Source of the DNA: Stenotrophomonas sp.
GTDB lineage: Bacteria > Pseudomonadota > Gammaproteobacteria > Xanthomonadales > Xanthomonadaceae
Direction of reading: 5' to 3'
NCBI GenBank assembly: GCA_003510825.1
Contig: DOKO01000058.1
Span: 1-19,643 of the forward strand
DNA length: 19,643 bases
Shown: positions 1 through 5,818 of the stretch, piece after piece
Layout: every line of letters starts with the position of its first letter
Position numbering within the stretch: the first letter of the stretch is position 1
Notes under the pieces: generated by a model
Seen by the model: the letters and a program-made list of their open reading frames with translations, nothing else
What the model was told of the DNA's origin: nothing
The model's database searches: none
Translations under genes and position numbers: made by a program

Positions 1-402
1 GACCTGGGCGTGGAAGGCGTGCTGCTGGTGGGCGTGGCCAAGGGCGTGGAGCGCCGCGCCGGCCACGAAGCGCTGGTGATGCCTGATGGCCGCGAGCTGC
101 GCCCGGGCGCGGCCAATCCTGCACTGCAGTTCATCCAGCAGGTGCGCGACGAAGCGCACCGCTTCGCCATCACCGGACATCGGGGCCGCCGTCAGAAGGC
201 CCGGATGACCAGCAAGCTGGAAGACATCCCCGGTATCGGCCCGCGCCGACGCGCCAGCCTGCTCAAGCATTTCGGTGGTCTGGTCGGCCTGAAAGCCGCT
301 GGTGAAGCTGAAATTGCCAAGGTCGAGGGCATCAATGACGCCCTCGCTGCACGCATCTACGCTAACCTGCACGGGTTGGCCACGCCTGACCCGGCCGAGT
401 AG
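1..402 (+). CDS. uvrC: UvrC, excinuclease ABC subunit C (3' part only)
   Basis: Open at the left window edge and read in frame from base 1, so only the last 133 residues are present. UvrC makes the incisions either side of a DNA lesion in UvrABC nucleotide excision repair. The visible part holds the end of the RNase H-like endonuclease domain (the HRFAITGHR...R segment that precedes the linker) and a C-terminal tandem helix-hairpin-helix DNA-binding module, with one hairpin around LEDIPGIGPRRR and the second around IAKVEGINDALA. The stop is 17 bases before pgsA, the uvrC-pgsA order known from E. coli and other gammaproteobacteria. The assignment rests on the HhH module, the ITGHR segment and this synteny. 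No sign of damage. Confidence 0.95.
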   Translation, partial: DLGVEGVLLVGVAKGVERRAGHEALVMPDGRELRPGAANPALQFIQQVRDEAHRFAITGHRGRRQKARMTSKLEDIPGIGPRRRASLLKHFGGLVGLKAAGEAEIAKVEGINDALAARIYANLHGLATPDPAE

Positions 403-419
403 AGAGAGAAGCAAGCCGC

Positions 420-1046
420 ATGAAGTTGACCCTGCCCACCTGGCTGACGTTGTTGCGGATCGTGATGATCCCGGTGCTGGTGCTGGTGTTCTACCTGCCC
501 TACACCTGGACCAATTTCGCGTCCGCGGCGATCTTCGGCCTGGCCGCGATCACCGATTGGCTCGATGGCTGGATCGCACGTCGGTACAAGCTGGAATCGG
601 CGTTCGGCGCCTTCCTCGATCCGGTGGCGGACAAGCTGATGGTGGCGGTGGCGCTGTTCCTGATCGTGCAGGGCCACCCGACGCCGTGGATGGCGTTCTG
701 GGCGGCGGTGATCGTCGGCCGCGAAATCGCGGTGTCGGCGCTGCGCGAGTGGATGGCCGAGCTGGGCCAGCGCGCCAAGGTGCGTGTGGCCATGATCGGC
801 AAGGTCAAGACCACCGCGCAGATGGTCGCGCTGCTGTGCCTGCTGTACTCGGTTGCGCCGAACGTGCCGGTCAATGACATCTGGATGGGCCCGCCGGTGT
901 TCCATATCGGCGACTGGACCCTGGCCATCGCCGCCGTGCTGACCCTGTGGTCGGGCCTGCAATACCTGCATGCCGCCTGGCCGAGCCTGCGCGAAGACGA
1001 GCGCGCCGCACGCGAGCGTTCGCGTCAGAAGAAGCTGGGCAACTGA
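420..1046 (+). CDS. pgsA: PgsA, CDP-diacylglycerol--glycerol-3-phosphate 3-phosphatidyltransferase
   Basis: 208 aa inner-membrane enzyme that makes phosphatidylglycerol-phosphate from CDP-diacylglycerol and glycerol-3-phosphate, the committed step to PG and cardiolipin. The CDP-alcohol phosphotransferase signature D-x2-D-G-x2-A-R-x8-G-x3-D-x3-D is complete: D46, D49, G50, A53, R54, G63, D67, D71. Hydrophobic segments flank it (about 12-28, 72-86, 95-110, 135-150 and 165-185). The N-terminal LPTWLTLLRI is typical of PgsA. The ATG at 420 is preceded by a GAGAGAAG purine tract. It follows uvrC by 17 bases and is probably co-transcribed with it. A strong hairpin lies 7 bases after its stop. Confidence 0.96.
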   Translation: MKLTLPTWLTLLRIVMIPVLVLVFYLPYTWTNFASAAIFGLAAITDWLDGWIARRYKLESAFGAFLDPVADKLMVAVALFLIVQGHPTPWMAFWAAVIVGREIAVSALREWMAELGQRAKVRVAMIGKVKTTAQMVALLCLLYSVAPNVPVNDIWMGPPVFHIGDWTLAIAAVLTLWSGLQYLHAAWPSLREDERAARERSRQKKLGN

Positions 1047-1052
1047 GCCCCG

Positions 1053-1089
1053 GGGTCGGATCCCTTTCCGCAGGAAAGGGCTCTGACCC
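1053..1089. repeat. Long GC-rich intergenic hairpin after pgsA
   Basis: An imperfect inverted repeat: GGGTCGGA + T + CCCTTTCC, a GCA loop, then GGAAAGGG + CT + CTGACCC. The inner eight pairs are perfect and the outer arms GGGTC/GACCC pair again. There is no T-run after it, so it looks more like a dispersed palindromic element acting as a transcript end or mRNA stabiliser than a classical intrinsic terminator. Similar GGGTC..CCCTTTCC hairpins are, to my recollection, common between genes in Stenotrophomonas and Xanthomonas. Confidence 0.6.
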
Positions 1090-1101
1090 ACGGTTGCAGC
1101 C

Positions 1102-1166
1102 ATCCACGCATGGCGTGGATCTACCGACACATCGTGCGCCGTAGTAGATCCACGCCATGCGTGGAT
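1102..1166. repeat. Inverted pair of SMAG-type (GTAG) REP elements
   Basis: Two copies of the same stem-loop in opposite orientation. On the plus strand, 1144-1166 reads GTAG then ATCCACGC-CAT-GCGTGGAT; the minus-strand copy at 1102-1124 reads the same. The GTAG head plus a short perfect stem is the hallmark of SMAG repeats of Stenotrophomonas maltophilia, which are REP-like elements moved by RAYT (TnpA-REP) transposases. The arms are separated by about 19 bases, so the whole pair can fold into one long cruciform or mRNA hairpin. No RAYT gene is in the window. Confidence 0.8.
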
Positions 1167-1208
1167 ACGCCATGCCGAAGCGCCGCGAAATCCCCCTGAA
1201 AAAACCGC

Positions 1209-1236
1209 TTGACGCCGTTCCCAGAACAGGTAGAAT
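1209..1236 (+). promoter_or_regulatory. Promoter of tRNA-Gly copy 1
   Basis: TTGACG (1209-1214), a 16-base spacer and TAGAAT (1231-1236), a good sigma-70 promoter. The mature tRNA begins at 1249, giving a 5' leader of only a few bases. Confidence 0.75.
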
Positions 1237-1248
1237 TTCGCCTCCCAA

Positions 1249-1324
<76 letters not shown>

Positions 1325-1332
1325 GATTCAAG

Positions 1333-1360
1333 AAAAACGCTCCCGCAAGGGAGCGTTTTT
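1333..1360 (+). terminator. Intrinsic terminator of tRNA-Gly copy 1
   Basis: AAAAACGCTCCC-GCAA-GGGAGCGTTTTT: a 12-bp perfect stem with a four-base loop ending in a T-run. It starts 8 bases after the tRNA CCA end. Because the stem is symmetric with A and T runs, it could also terminate the convergent Rrf2 gene on the minus strand. A close relative follows tRNA-Gly copy 2. Confidence 0.9.
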
Positions 1361-1385
1361 CGTTGTGCGGTCATCCCGCCGGCAA

Positions 1386-1946
1386 TCAGTCTTCGTCCTG
1401 CACCGATGCACGCGAACGCATGCCGGTGATGCGCGCGTTCTCGCGTGCCACCTGGCGGTCGGCAAACCATTCCTGCACGTCGCCTGCGAAGCTCGCCGGC
1501 CGCCCCTTGCCCTGCACGCCCTCGGCAATCGAGGCCAGGCTGGACCGTGCCAGTTCCTCGCGCATGGCCTTCTGCGCATTGATCATCACCGCATGGATGC
1601 CGCACACCCCGCGGTTGGCCCAGCGCGGCGGGCTGCCATCAAACAGCGCGCAGCGCCCACGGATTTCCTGGCAGTCGAAGAGCGCTTTCTGGCCTTCCAC
1701 GGCATCAACCACATCCAGCACGCTGATGTCCTCGGGGGCGCGGGCCAGCTGGTAGCCACCGCGGATACCGCCGGTGGATTCGACGATCCCCGCCTTTTCA
1801 AGCTTGGGAAAGATCTTGGCCATGAAGGCTGCCGGCACGCCCTGCAGTTCGGCGAGGTCGCGGCTGCTGGGCCGCTGTTCCAGCGGTGGAAGCAGCCAGA
1901 GCAGGCAGTGCAGGGCGTACTCGACGCCTGTTCCGATGTGGGCCAT
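1386..1946 (-). CDS. Rrf2-family transcriptional regulator with an atypical cysteine triad
   Basis: 186 aa from the ATG at 1946 (MAHIGTGVEYALHCLLWL), the canonical Rrf2 N-terminus; the reading frame extends upstream but that part crosses the promoter. The N-terminal winged HTH (about 1-80) carries LAELQGVPAAFMAKIFPKL and the wing STGGIRGGYQLAR, followed by ISVLDVVDAVEG. Three cysteines, C92, C99 and C115, sit where IscR and NsrR hold a [2Fe-2S] or [4Fe-4S] cluster, but the second gap (15 residues) is wider than usual. A 55-residue C-terminal extension is rich in charged residues. Divergent from the NDH-2-like gene; both promoters carry the same TCCGCGTTAT element, so self-regulation and control of the flavoprotein are likely. 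Redox or nitrosative sensing is an inference. Confidence 0.9.
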   Translation of the reverse strand: MAHIGTGVEYALHCLLWLLPPLEQRPSSRDLAELQGVPAAFMAKIFPKLEKAGIVESTGGIRGGYQLARAPEDISVLDVVDAVEGQKALFDCQEIRGRCALFDGSPPRWANRGVCGIHAVMINAQKAMREELARSSLASIAEGVQGKGRPASFAGDVQEWFADRQVARENARITGMRSRASVQDED

Positions 1947-1965
1947 GGGACCGGTCCAGAAAAAT

Positions 1966-2003
1966 ATAACGCGGACTATAGGGGCCTGAGTTACCGCCCG
2001 CAA
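1966..2003 (-). promoter_or_regulatory. Promoter and predicted operator of the Rrf2 regulator gene
   Basis: On the minus strand: TTGCGG (1998-2003), a 17-base spacer, TATAGT (1975-1980), with the -10 running directly into CCGCGTTATA (1966-1974). The element TATAGTCCGCGTTATA nearly matches TATGATCCGCGTTATG at the divergent promoter, including its position relative to the -10 box. The predicted transcript start is about 20 bases before the ATG. Confidence 0.65.
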
Positions 2004-2104
2004 GCGCATCGCGTCTTGTGCAGGGTGTTGATTTCATTGGCGTTGTGGCTGAGCGGACCGCGTGGCAAGGCCGCCCGGGCCTGAACGGCACCGCCATCAC
2101 GCGC

Positions 2105-2143
2105 TTGCGCCACATAACGCGGACTCATATGATCCGCGTTATG
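2105..2143 (+). promoter_or_regulatory. Promoter and palindromic operator of the NDH-2-like gene
   Basis: TTGCGC (2105-2110), a 17-base spacer and TATGAT (2128-2133). Over the spacer and -10 lies a hyphenated inverted repeat: CATAACGCGGA (2113-2123), nine bases centred on TCATATGA, then TCCGCGTTATG (2133-2143). A repressor on this site would cover the -10 box. The half-site recurs at 1966-1977 next to the Rrf2 gene, which points to Rrf2 as the binder. Confidence 0.7.
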
Positions 2144-2229
2144 CGGCGTGTCGGCGCCGCACATCACCCCTGCCCATGCCGCTTGTGCATCCGGGCGCCT
2201 GAACCCTGATTCCCAGAAGGATTTCCTCC

Positions 2230-3441
2230 GTGTCCCAACGCATTCTTGTCATTGGCGCCGGCTTTGCCGGCATGTGGAGCGCGCTCGCCGCCGCCCGTCT
2301 TCTCGACCAGGCCGCGCGCCGTGACGTGGAGATCGTGCTGGTCGCGCCGTCGCCGGAACTGCATGTGCGCCCGCGTCTTTACGAGAAGGCACCGGAGCGG
2401 ATGACGGCGCCGCTGCAGGGCATCTTCGACACCGTCGGCGTGCGTTACCTCGCCGGCCGCGTCGAACGCATCGATGTCGTCCACCAGCAGGTCGTGGTGG
2501 CGACTGCGGGCACCGATGCTGCGGCGCAGACGCTGCACTACGACCGCCTGGTGCTGGCCGCCGGCAGCCGCCTGAACTGCCCGCCGATCCCCGGCCTGCA
2601 GCAGCACGCCTTCAACGTCGACCAGATCGCCGATGCAGCGCGCCTGCAGGCACATCTGCAGGGGCTTGCCGAGCGTGCGCAGAGCACTGCGCGCAACACG
2701 GTGGTGGTTGCGGGCGCAGGCTTCACCGGCATCGAAACCGCGGCCGAAATGCCGGCCCGCCTGCGTGAGGTGCTGGGTGCCGATGCGGCCGTCAATGTCA
2801 TCCTGGTCGAGCGTGCCGATGCGCTGGGCCCGGACCTGGGCGAAGGCCCGCGGCCAGTGATCACCCAGGCCCTGACCGAACTGGGCGTGTCCTGGCGCCT
2901 GGGTTCGGGCGTGGCCCGCGTGGATGCCGAGGGCGTGACCCTCGAGAGTGGTGAACGCATCGACGCCGCCACCGTCATCTGGACGGCCGGTGCGCGCGCC
3001 AGTGCGCTGACCGAGCAGATTCCCGGCCAGCACGACGCCCTGGGTCGCCTGCACGTGGATCGCACCCTGAAGGCGAACGGCGTCGACGCGGTGTTCGCTA
3101 CCGGCGATTGCGCGCATGCCGCCACCGATGATGAGGGCAACGTAGCGATGATGTCCTGCCAGCACGCGATGAACCTGGGCCGCTCCGCCGGCCACAACGC
3201 CGCCGCCGACCTGCTGGGGGAAGCGATGATTGACTATGCGCAGCCCAATTACGTGACGTGTCTGGACCTGGGGCCGTGGGGCGCGGTCTACACCGAGGGC
3301 TGGGATCGCCAGGTGGTGCTGGCCGGTGCCGAAGCCAAGGCGCTGAAGACCCGCATCAACACCGAATGGATCTATCCGCCCATGGGTGAGCGCGCAGAGA
3401 TCCTTGCGTCGGCGGACCCGCTGCGGATCGTGGTCGCCTGA
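2230..3441 (+). CDS. NAD(P)/FAD-dependent oxidoreductase, type II NADH dehydrogenase-like
   Basis: 403 aa, GTG start at 2230 with AGAAGGA 8 bases upstream. Two dinucleotide-binding folds are plain: the N-terminal FAD site VIGAGFAG (G9-x-G11-x2-G14) and a central NAD(P)H site VVVAGAGFTGIETAAEM near residues 157-175. A third FAD contact is the VFATGDCAH segment near residue 290. The C-terminal NTEWIYPP segment resembles the end of NDH-2-type proteins. NDH-2 enzymes pass electrons from NADH to quinone at the inner membrane without pumping protons; that this one does so is inferred. No transmembrane segment is seen, so any membrane contact would be peripheral. Divergent from and probably controlled by the Rrf2 regulator. 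It is followed by a hairpin at 3465-3486 and then a second flavoprotein gene. Confidence 0.9.
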   Translation: MSQRILVIGAGFAGMWSALAAARLLDQAARRDVEIVLVAPSPELHVRPRLYEKAPERMTAPLQGIFDTVGVRYLAGRVERIDVVHQQVVVATAGTDAAAQTLHYDRLVLAAGSRLNCPPIPGLQQHAFNVDQIADAARLQAHLQGLAERAQSTARNTVVVAGAGFTGIETAAEMPARLREVLGADAAVNVILVERADALGPDLGEGPRPVITQALTELGVSWRLGSGVARVDAEGVTLESGERIDAATVIWTAGARASALTEQIPGQHDALGRLHVDRTLKANGVDAVFATGDCAHAATDDEGNVAMMSCQHAMNLGRSAGHNAAADLLGEAMIDYAQPNYVTCLDLGPWGAVYTEGWDRQVVLAGAEAKALKTRINTEWIYPPMGERAEILASADPLRIVVA

Positions 3442-3464
3442 CTGCACGGTAAGAAGCACAGAGC

Positions 3465-3486
3465 AACGCCCGCACATACGGGCGTT
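3465..3486 (+). terminator. Hairpin after the NDH-2-like gene
   Basis: AACGCCCG-CACATA-CGGGCGTT, an 8-bp perfect stem 23 bases after the stop, followed by GTTC with no real T-run. It could be a weak terminator or a processing site between the two flavoprotein genes. Confidence 0.5.
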
Positions 3487-3601
3487 GTTCTACCGGTGCG
3501 TCACGGGCAGGGCGCCGCTTCATCCCCACTTCACCGCCAGCCCATCGCCCCGCCACGCGCACCGGCGACGCTGCAACACCGTTCCAACCGGTGATGCCGC
3601 G

Positions 3602-4708
3602 ATGCCCCACATGTCCTCTGCCTACGACCACGATCTGGTCATCGTCGGCGCAAGCTTCGCCGGTGCGGCCTGCGCATTGGCCGCCGCGCAGTACGGCCTG
3701 CGCGTCTGCGTGCTGGAGCGCAAGGCCGATCCCGGTGAACGCCTGCACACCACCGGCATCGTGGTGAAGGAAGCGATGGAGCAGACCTGGCTGGGCCACA
3801 TGCCCGAGCATCTGCTGCAGCGTGTCGCGCGCGTGCGGTTGTACGCGCCGAACCTGCGCAGCGTGCAGCTGGCCGCGCCCGGCTACTACTTCCTCACCAC
3901 CGACACCCCGAACCTGATGCGCTGGCTGGCCGACGAACTGCGTGCGAGCGGCGTGGATCTGCGCCTGCAGCAGTCCTTCAGCAATGCCGAGGCCGATGGT
4001 GATGGCTGGCAGGTGGAAGGGGCAGGGCGGTGCGCCTATCTGGTCGGTGCCGATGGCGCGCGATCACGCGTGGCCCGGCGTACCGGCCTGGGCCAGGTGC
4101 GTGAAAACCTCTATGGCGTCGAGCGCGAATTCGATGGCCTGCAGTTGCCGCAGGGCGATGCGCTGCACTGCTTCGTCAGCAAGCGCTACGCGCCGGGCTA
4201 TATCGGCTGGGTCGCGCAGAATCCTACGGGCGTGCAGGTCGGGCTCGCCCTGCGCCATGATCCGATGCAGGCGAGGGTGCCGGACATCGATGGCTTCATC
4301 GAGCACGTGCGCGACATCGTCGGCATCGCACCGTCATTGCAGCCGTCATCCACCCGCGCCGGGCTGGTGCCCTGCGGCCTGCCGGATGGGCCGATCACCG
4401 GCCATCGGCTGGTCCTGACTGGTGATGCGGCCGGCATCGTCTCGCCGCTGTCGGCCGGCGGCATCCACTCGTCGTGGCGGCACGGCTGGGCGGTCGGCGA
4501 TGCCATCGGCCTGCACCTGCGTGGCCAGGGCCCCCCCGCCGAGCAGGTGGCGAGGCGGGTGGCACCGACCTTCCGCCGCAAGCGCCTGCTGCGCTGGGCG
4601 ATGGACCATCTGCAGCAGGACTGGCCACTCAATGCGCTGCTGCGCACCGCCGCGACGCGGCGCGTGGCCGAGCAGATCTACTTCCACCGGCGCGGGGTGC
4701 GGGCCTGA
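3602..4708 (+). CDS. FAD-dependent oxidoreductase of the geranylgeranyl-reductase/aromatic hydroxylase type
   Basis: 368 aa from the ATG at 3602; the ATG at 3611 is an alternative and neither has a strong ribosome binding site. The N-terminal FAD-binding fold is VIVGASFAG (G16-x-S18-x2-G21, the middle Gly replaced by Ser) with E39 at the end of strand 2 for the FAD ribose. A DG-type motif, VGADGARSRVAR, follows near residue 148, and the C-terminal GD motif GDAAGIVSPLSAGGIHSS completes the PHBH/GGR-like fold. The substrate cannot be read from sequence: a prenyl or lipid reductase and an aromatic-ring hydroxylase are both possible. It lies 160 bases after the NDH-2-like gene on the same strand; its stop is 21 bases from the end of the convergent 108-aa gene. 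Confidence 0.88.
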   Translation: MPHMSSAYDHDLVIVGASFAGAACALAAAQYGLRVCVLERKADPGERLHTTGIVVKEAMEQTWLGHMPEHLLQRVARVRLYAPNLRSVQLAAPGYYFLTTDTPNLMRWLADELRASGVDLRLQQSFSNAEADGDGWQVEGAGRCAYLVGADGARSRVARRTGLGQVRENLYGVEREFDGLQLPQGDALHCFVSKRYAPGYIGWVAQNPTGVQVGLALRHDPMQARVPDIDGFIEHVRDIVGIAPSLQPSSTRAGLVPCGLPDGPITGHRLVLTGDAAGIVSPLSAGGIHSSWRHGWAVGDAIGLHLRGQGPPAEQVARRVAPTFRRKRLLRWAMDHLQQDWPLNALLRTAATRRVAEQIYFHRRGVRA

Positions 4709-4729
4709 CTGACGCGCGCCCCGCGGTGC

Positions 4730-5056
4730 TCAGCCGGCAGGCGGTGTCGCCCTGATCTTTGCCAAGCCCTTGACCAGCGATGCGATGTTCTCGGGCTTGC
4801 CGCCGCGATCGATGCGGTCGGACCAGCGCGTGAAGTACTCGCGGAACAGCCGGTTGCCGTCATCGGTGAGGTTGTCTTTGGTGACCTGGAAGGTCTCGTT
4901 CAACGATCCATCGGCGTTGTAGGGGGATTCCAGCAGCAGCTCGTTGTCCACCAGGAAGCGCATCAGGACTTCGGTCATCTGGGTGACGAGGCGGCGGTAG
5001 TCCGCGTTCTTGCTGCGCGCGAGCATGGCAGGGTAGGTGTATCTGATGATGATCAT
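4730..5056 (-). CDS. Conserved-looking protein of unknown function, 108 aa
   Basis: Not recognised. The frame is open upstream, but the ATG at 5056 (MIIIRYTYPAMLARSKNADY) starts the part with protein-like composition; the ATG ten codons later is an alternative. The sequence is hydrophilic and mostly helical in appearance, with RLVTQMTEVLMRFLVDNELL as a likely amphipathic helix, then an acidic/polar stretch (DGSLNETFQVTKDNLTDDG), then FREYFTRWSDRIDR. It has no signal peptide, membrane segment or cysteine. It is the last gene before tRNA-Gly copy 2 and lies convergent to the flavoprotein. Small orphan genes beside tRNA genes are often accessory cargo; no function is proposed. Confidence 0.7.
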   Translation of the reverse strand: MIIIRYTYPAMLARSKNADYRRLVTQMTEVLMRFLVDNELLLESPYNADGSLNETFQVTKDNLTDDGNRLFREYFTRWSDRIDRGGKPENIASLVKGLAKIRATPPAG

Positions 5057-5233
5057 GATCGTGATGCTGCGAACGCTCAGCCTGCTGCGCCGCGCCTTTT
5101 CGTCCTTGGCAGGGGGCCATGAAAACACGGGGGCGGGCATCACCGCGCCTCGCCTTCCCGGGCCGTACCGTAGCACCTGGCGCGGGTTGACCGGCCTATG
5201 CGGGGCCATGTTCAGGTTCGGCGAAGAAAGAGG

Positions 5234-5262
5234 TTGACGGTCCCGTCCAATCTCGGCAGAAT
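5234..5262 (+). promoter_or_regulatory. Promoter of tRNA-Gly copy 2
   Basis: TTGACG (5234-5239), a 17-base spacer and CAGAAT (5257-5262). The leader from 5264 is shared base for base with copy 3 and contains the small hairpin TTCGAC-GCAG-GTCGAA. Confidence 0.75.
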
Positions 5263-5263
5263 G

Positions 5264-5370
<107 letters not shown>

Positions 5371-5378
5371 GATTGCAG

Positions 5379-5406
5379 AAAAACGCTCCCGGAAGGGGGC
5401 GTTTTT
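5379..5406 (+). terminator. Intrinsic terminator of tRNA-Gly copy 2
   Basis: AAAAACGCTCCC-GGAA-GGGGGCGTTTTT: the same terminator as after copy 1, with a G.T pair in the stem. The flanking words GATT..AGAAAAACGCTCCC and GTTTTTCGTT are shared with copy 1. Confidence 0.9.
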
Positions 5407-5414
5407 CGTTTGCG

Positions 5415-5818
5415 TCAGTGCTTTTCGCCCATGGTCGTGCGAGGGGCTCCCCTTTGCACGTTCCGGTGCCCGCGGCCTGTCAAGGGACATCCAGCCTGCT
5501 GAGCTGGCCCGGGTATCCCCCACAGTCCTGTCCACCCCAGCCATGGAACGGCACCGATCAGCAATCGCAACCTCAGGCGCCTCATGCGCCATGGTTGGGT
5601 GATCAGGCCGAGCGCAGCGATTTCCGCGAGGATGATCAGGGAGAAGGTGGCGACTGAGCTCGTCGGGTAGGGGCTCGTTTCTGACGGGTTGTGGAGCATC
5701 CGCCAATGTTCAGGCTGGAAGCCGGCGTGAATGAGAGCGAGGAACAGAAGCACCCAGACAACGGATGCGGCCAGCCAGAAGACCTGGCTGCCGTCGGCTT
5801 TTGAATGGGGATTGGCAT
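5415..5818 (-). pseudogene. Broken paralogue of the 143-aa membrane protein at 8234-8665
   Basis: The open frame 5415-5753 (GTG) encodes segments such as LALIHAGFQPEHW, SVATFSLIILAEIAALGLITQPWRMRRLRLRLLIG (given in part: WRMRRLRLRLLIG), which align along the 143-aa protein (AALLHAGAQHDYW, WRWRRLWLRLLIA, and the preceding membrane helix). Similarity continues upstream of the GTG (VFWLAASVVW against LYCLAAAVIW), but that frame has no start codon. A good ATG at 5818, directly after the TAG of the 749-aa gene, is in another frame and would join by one extra A in the AAAA run near 5800. Downstream, similarity stops after about residue 80 (WTGLWGIPGP), so the last membrane helices are lost. Two lesions point to a decayed gene; a programmed -1 shift is less likely. 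Confidence 0.6.

Noticed and set aside
2164..3477. 437-aa minus-strand open frame opposite the NDH-2-like gene
   Set aside because: It is a GC-rich shadow frame with His/Arg/Gln-rich composition. The plus-strand frame has two complete dinucleotide-binding motifs.
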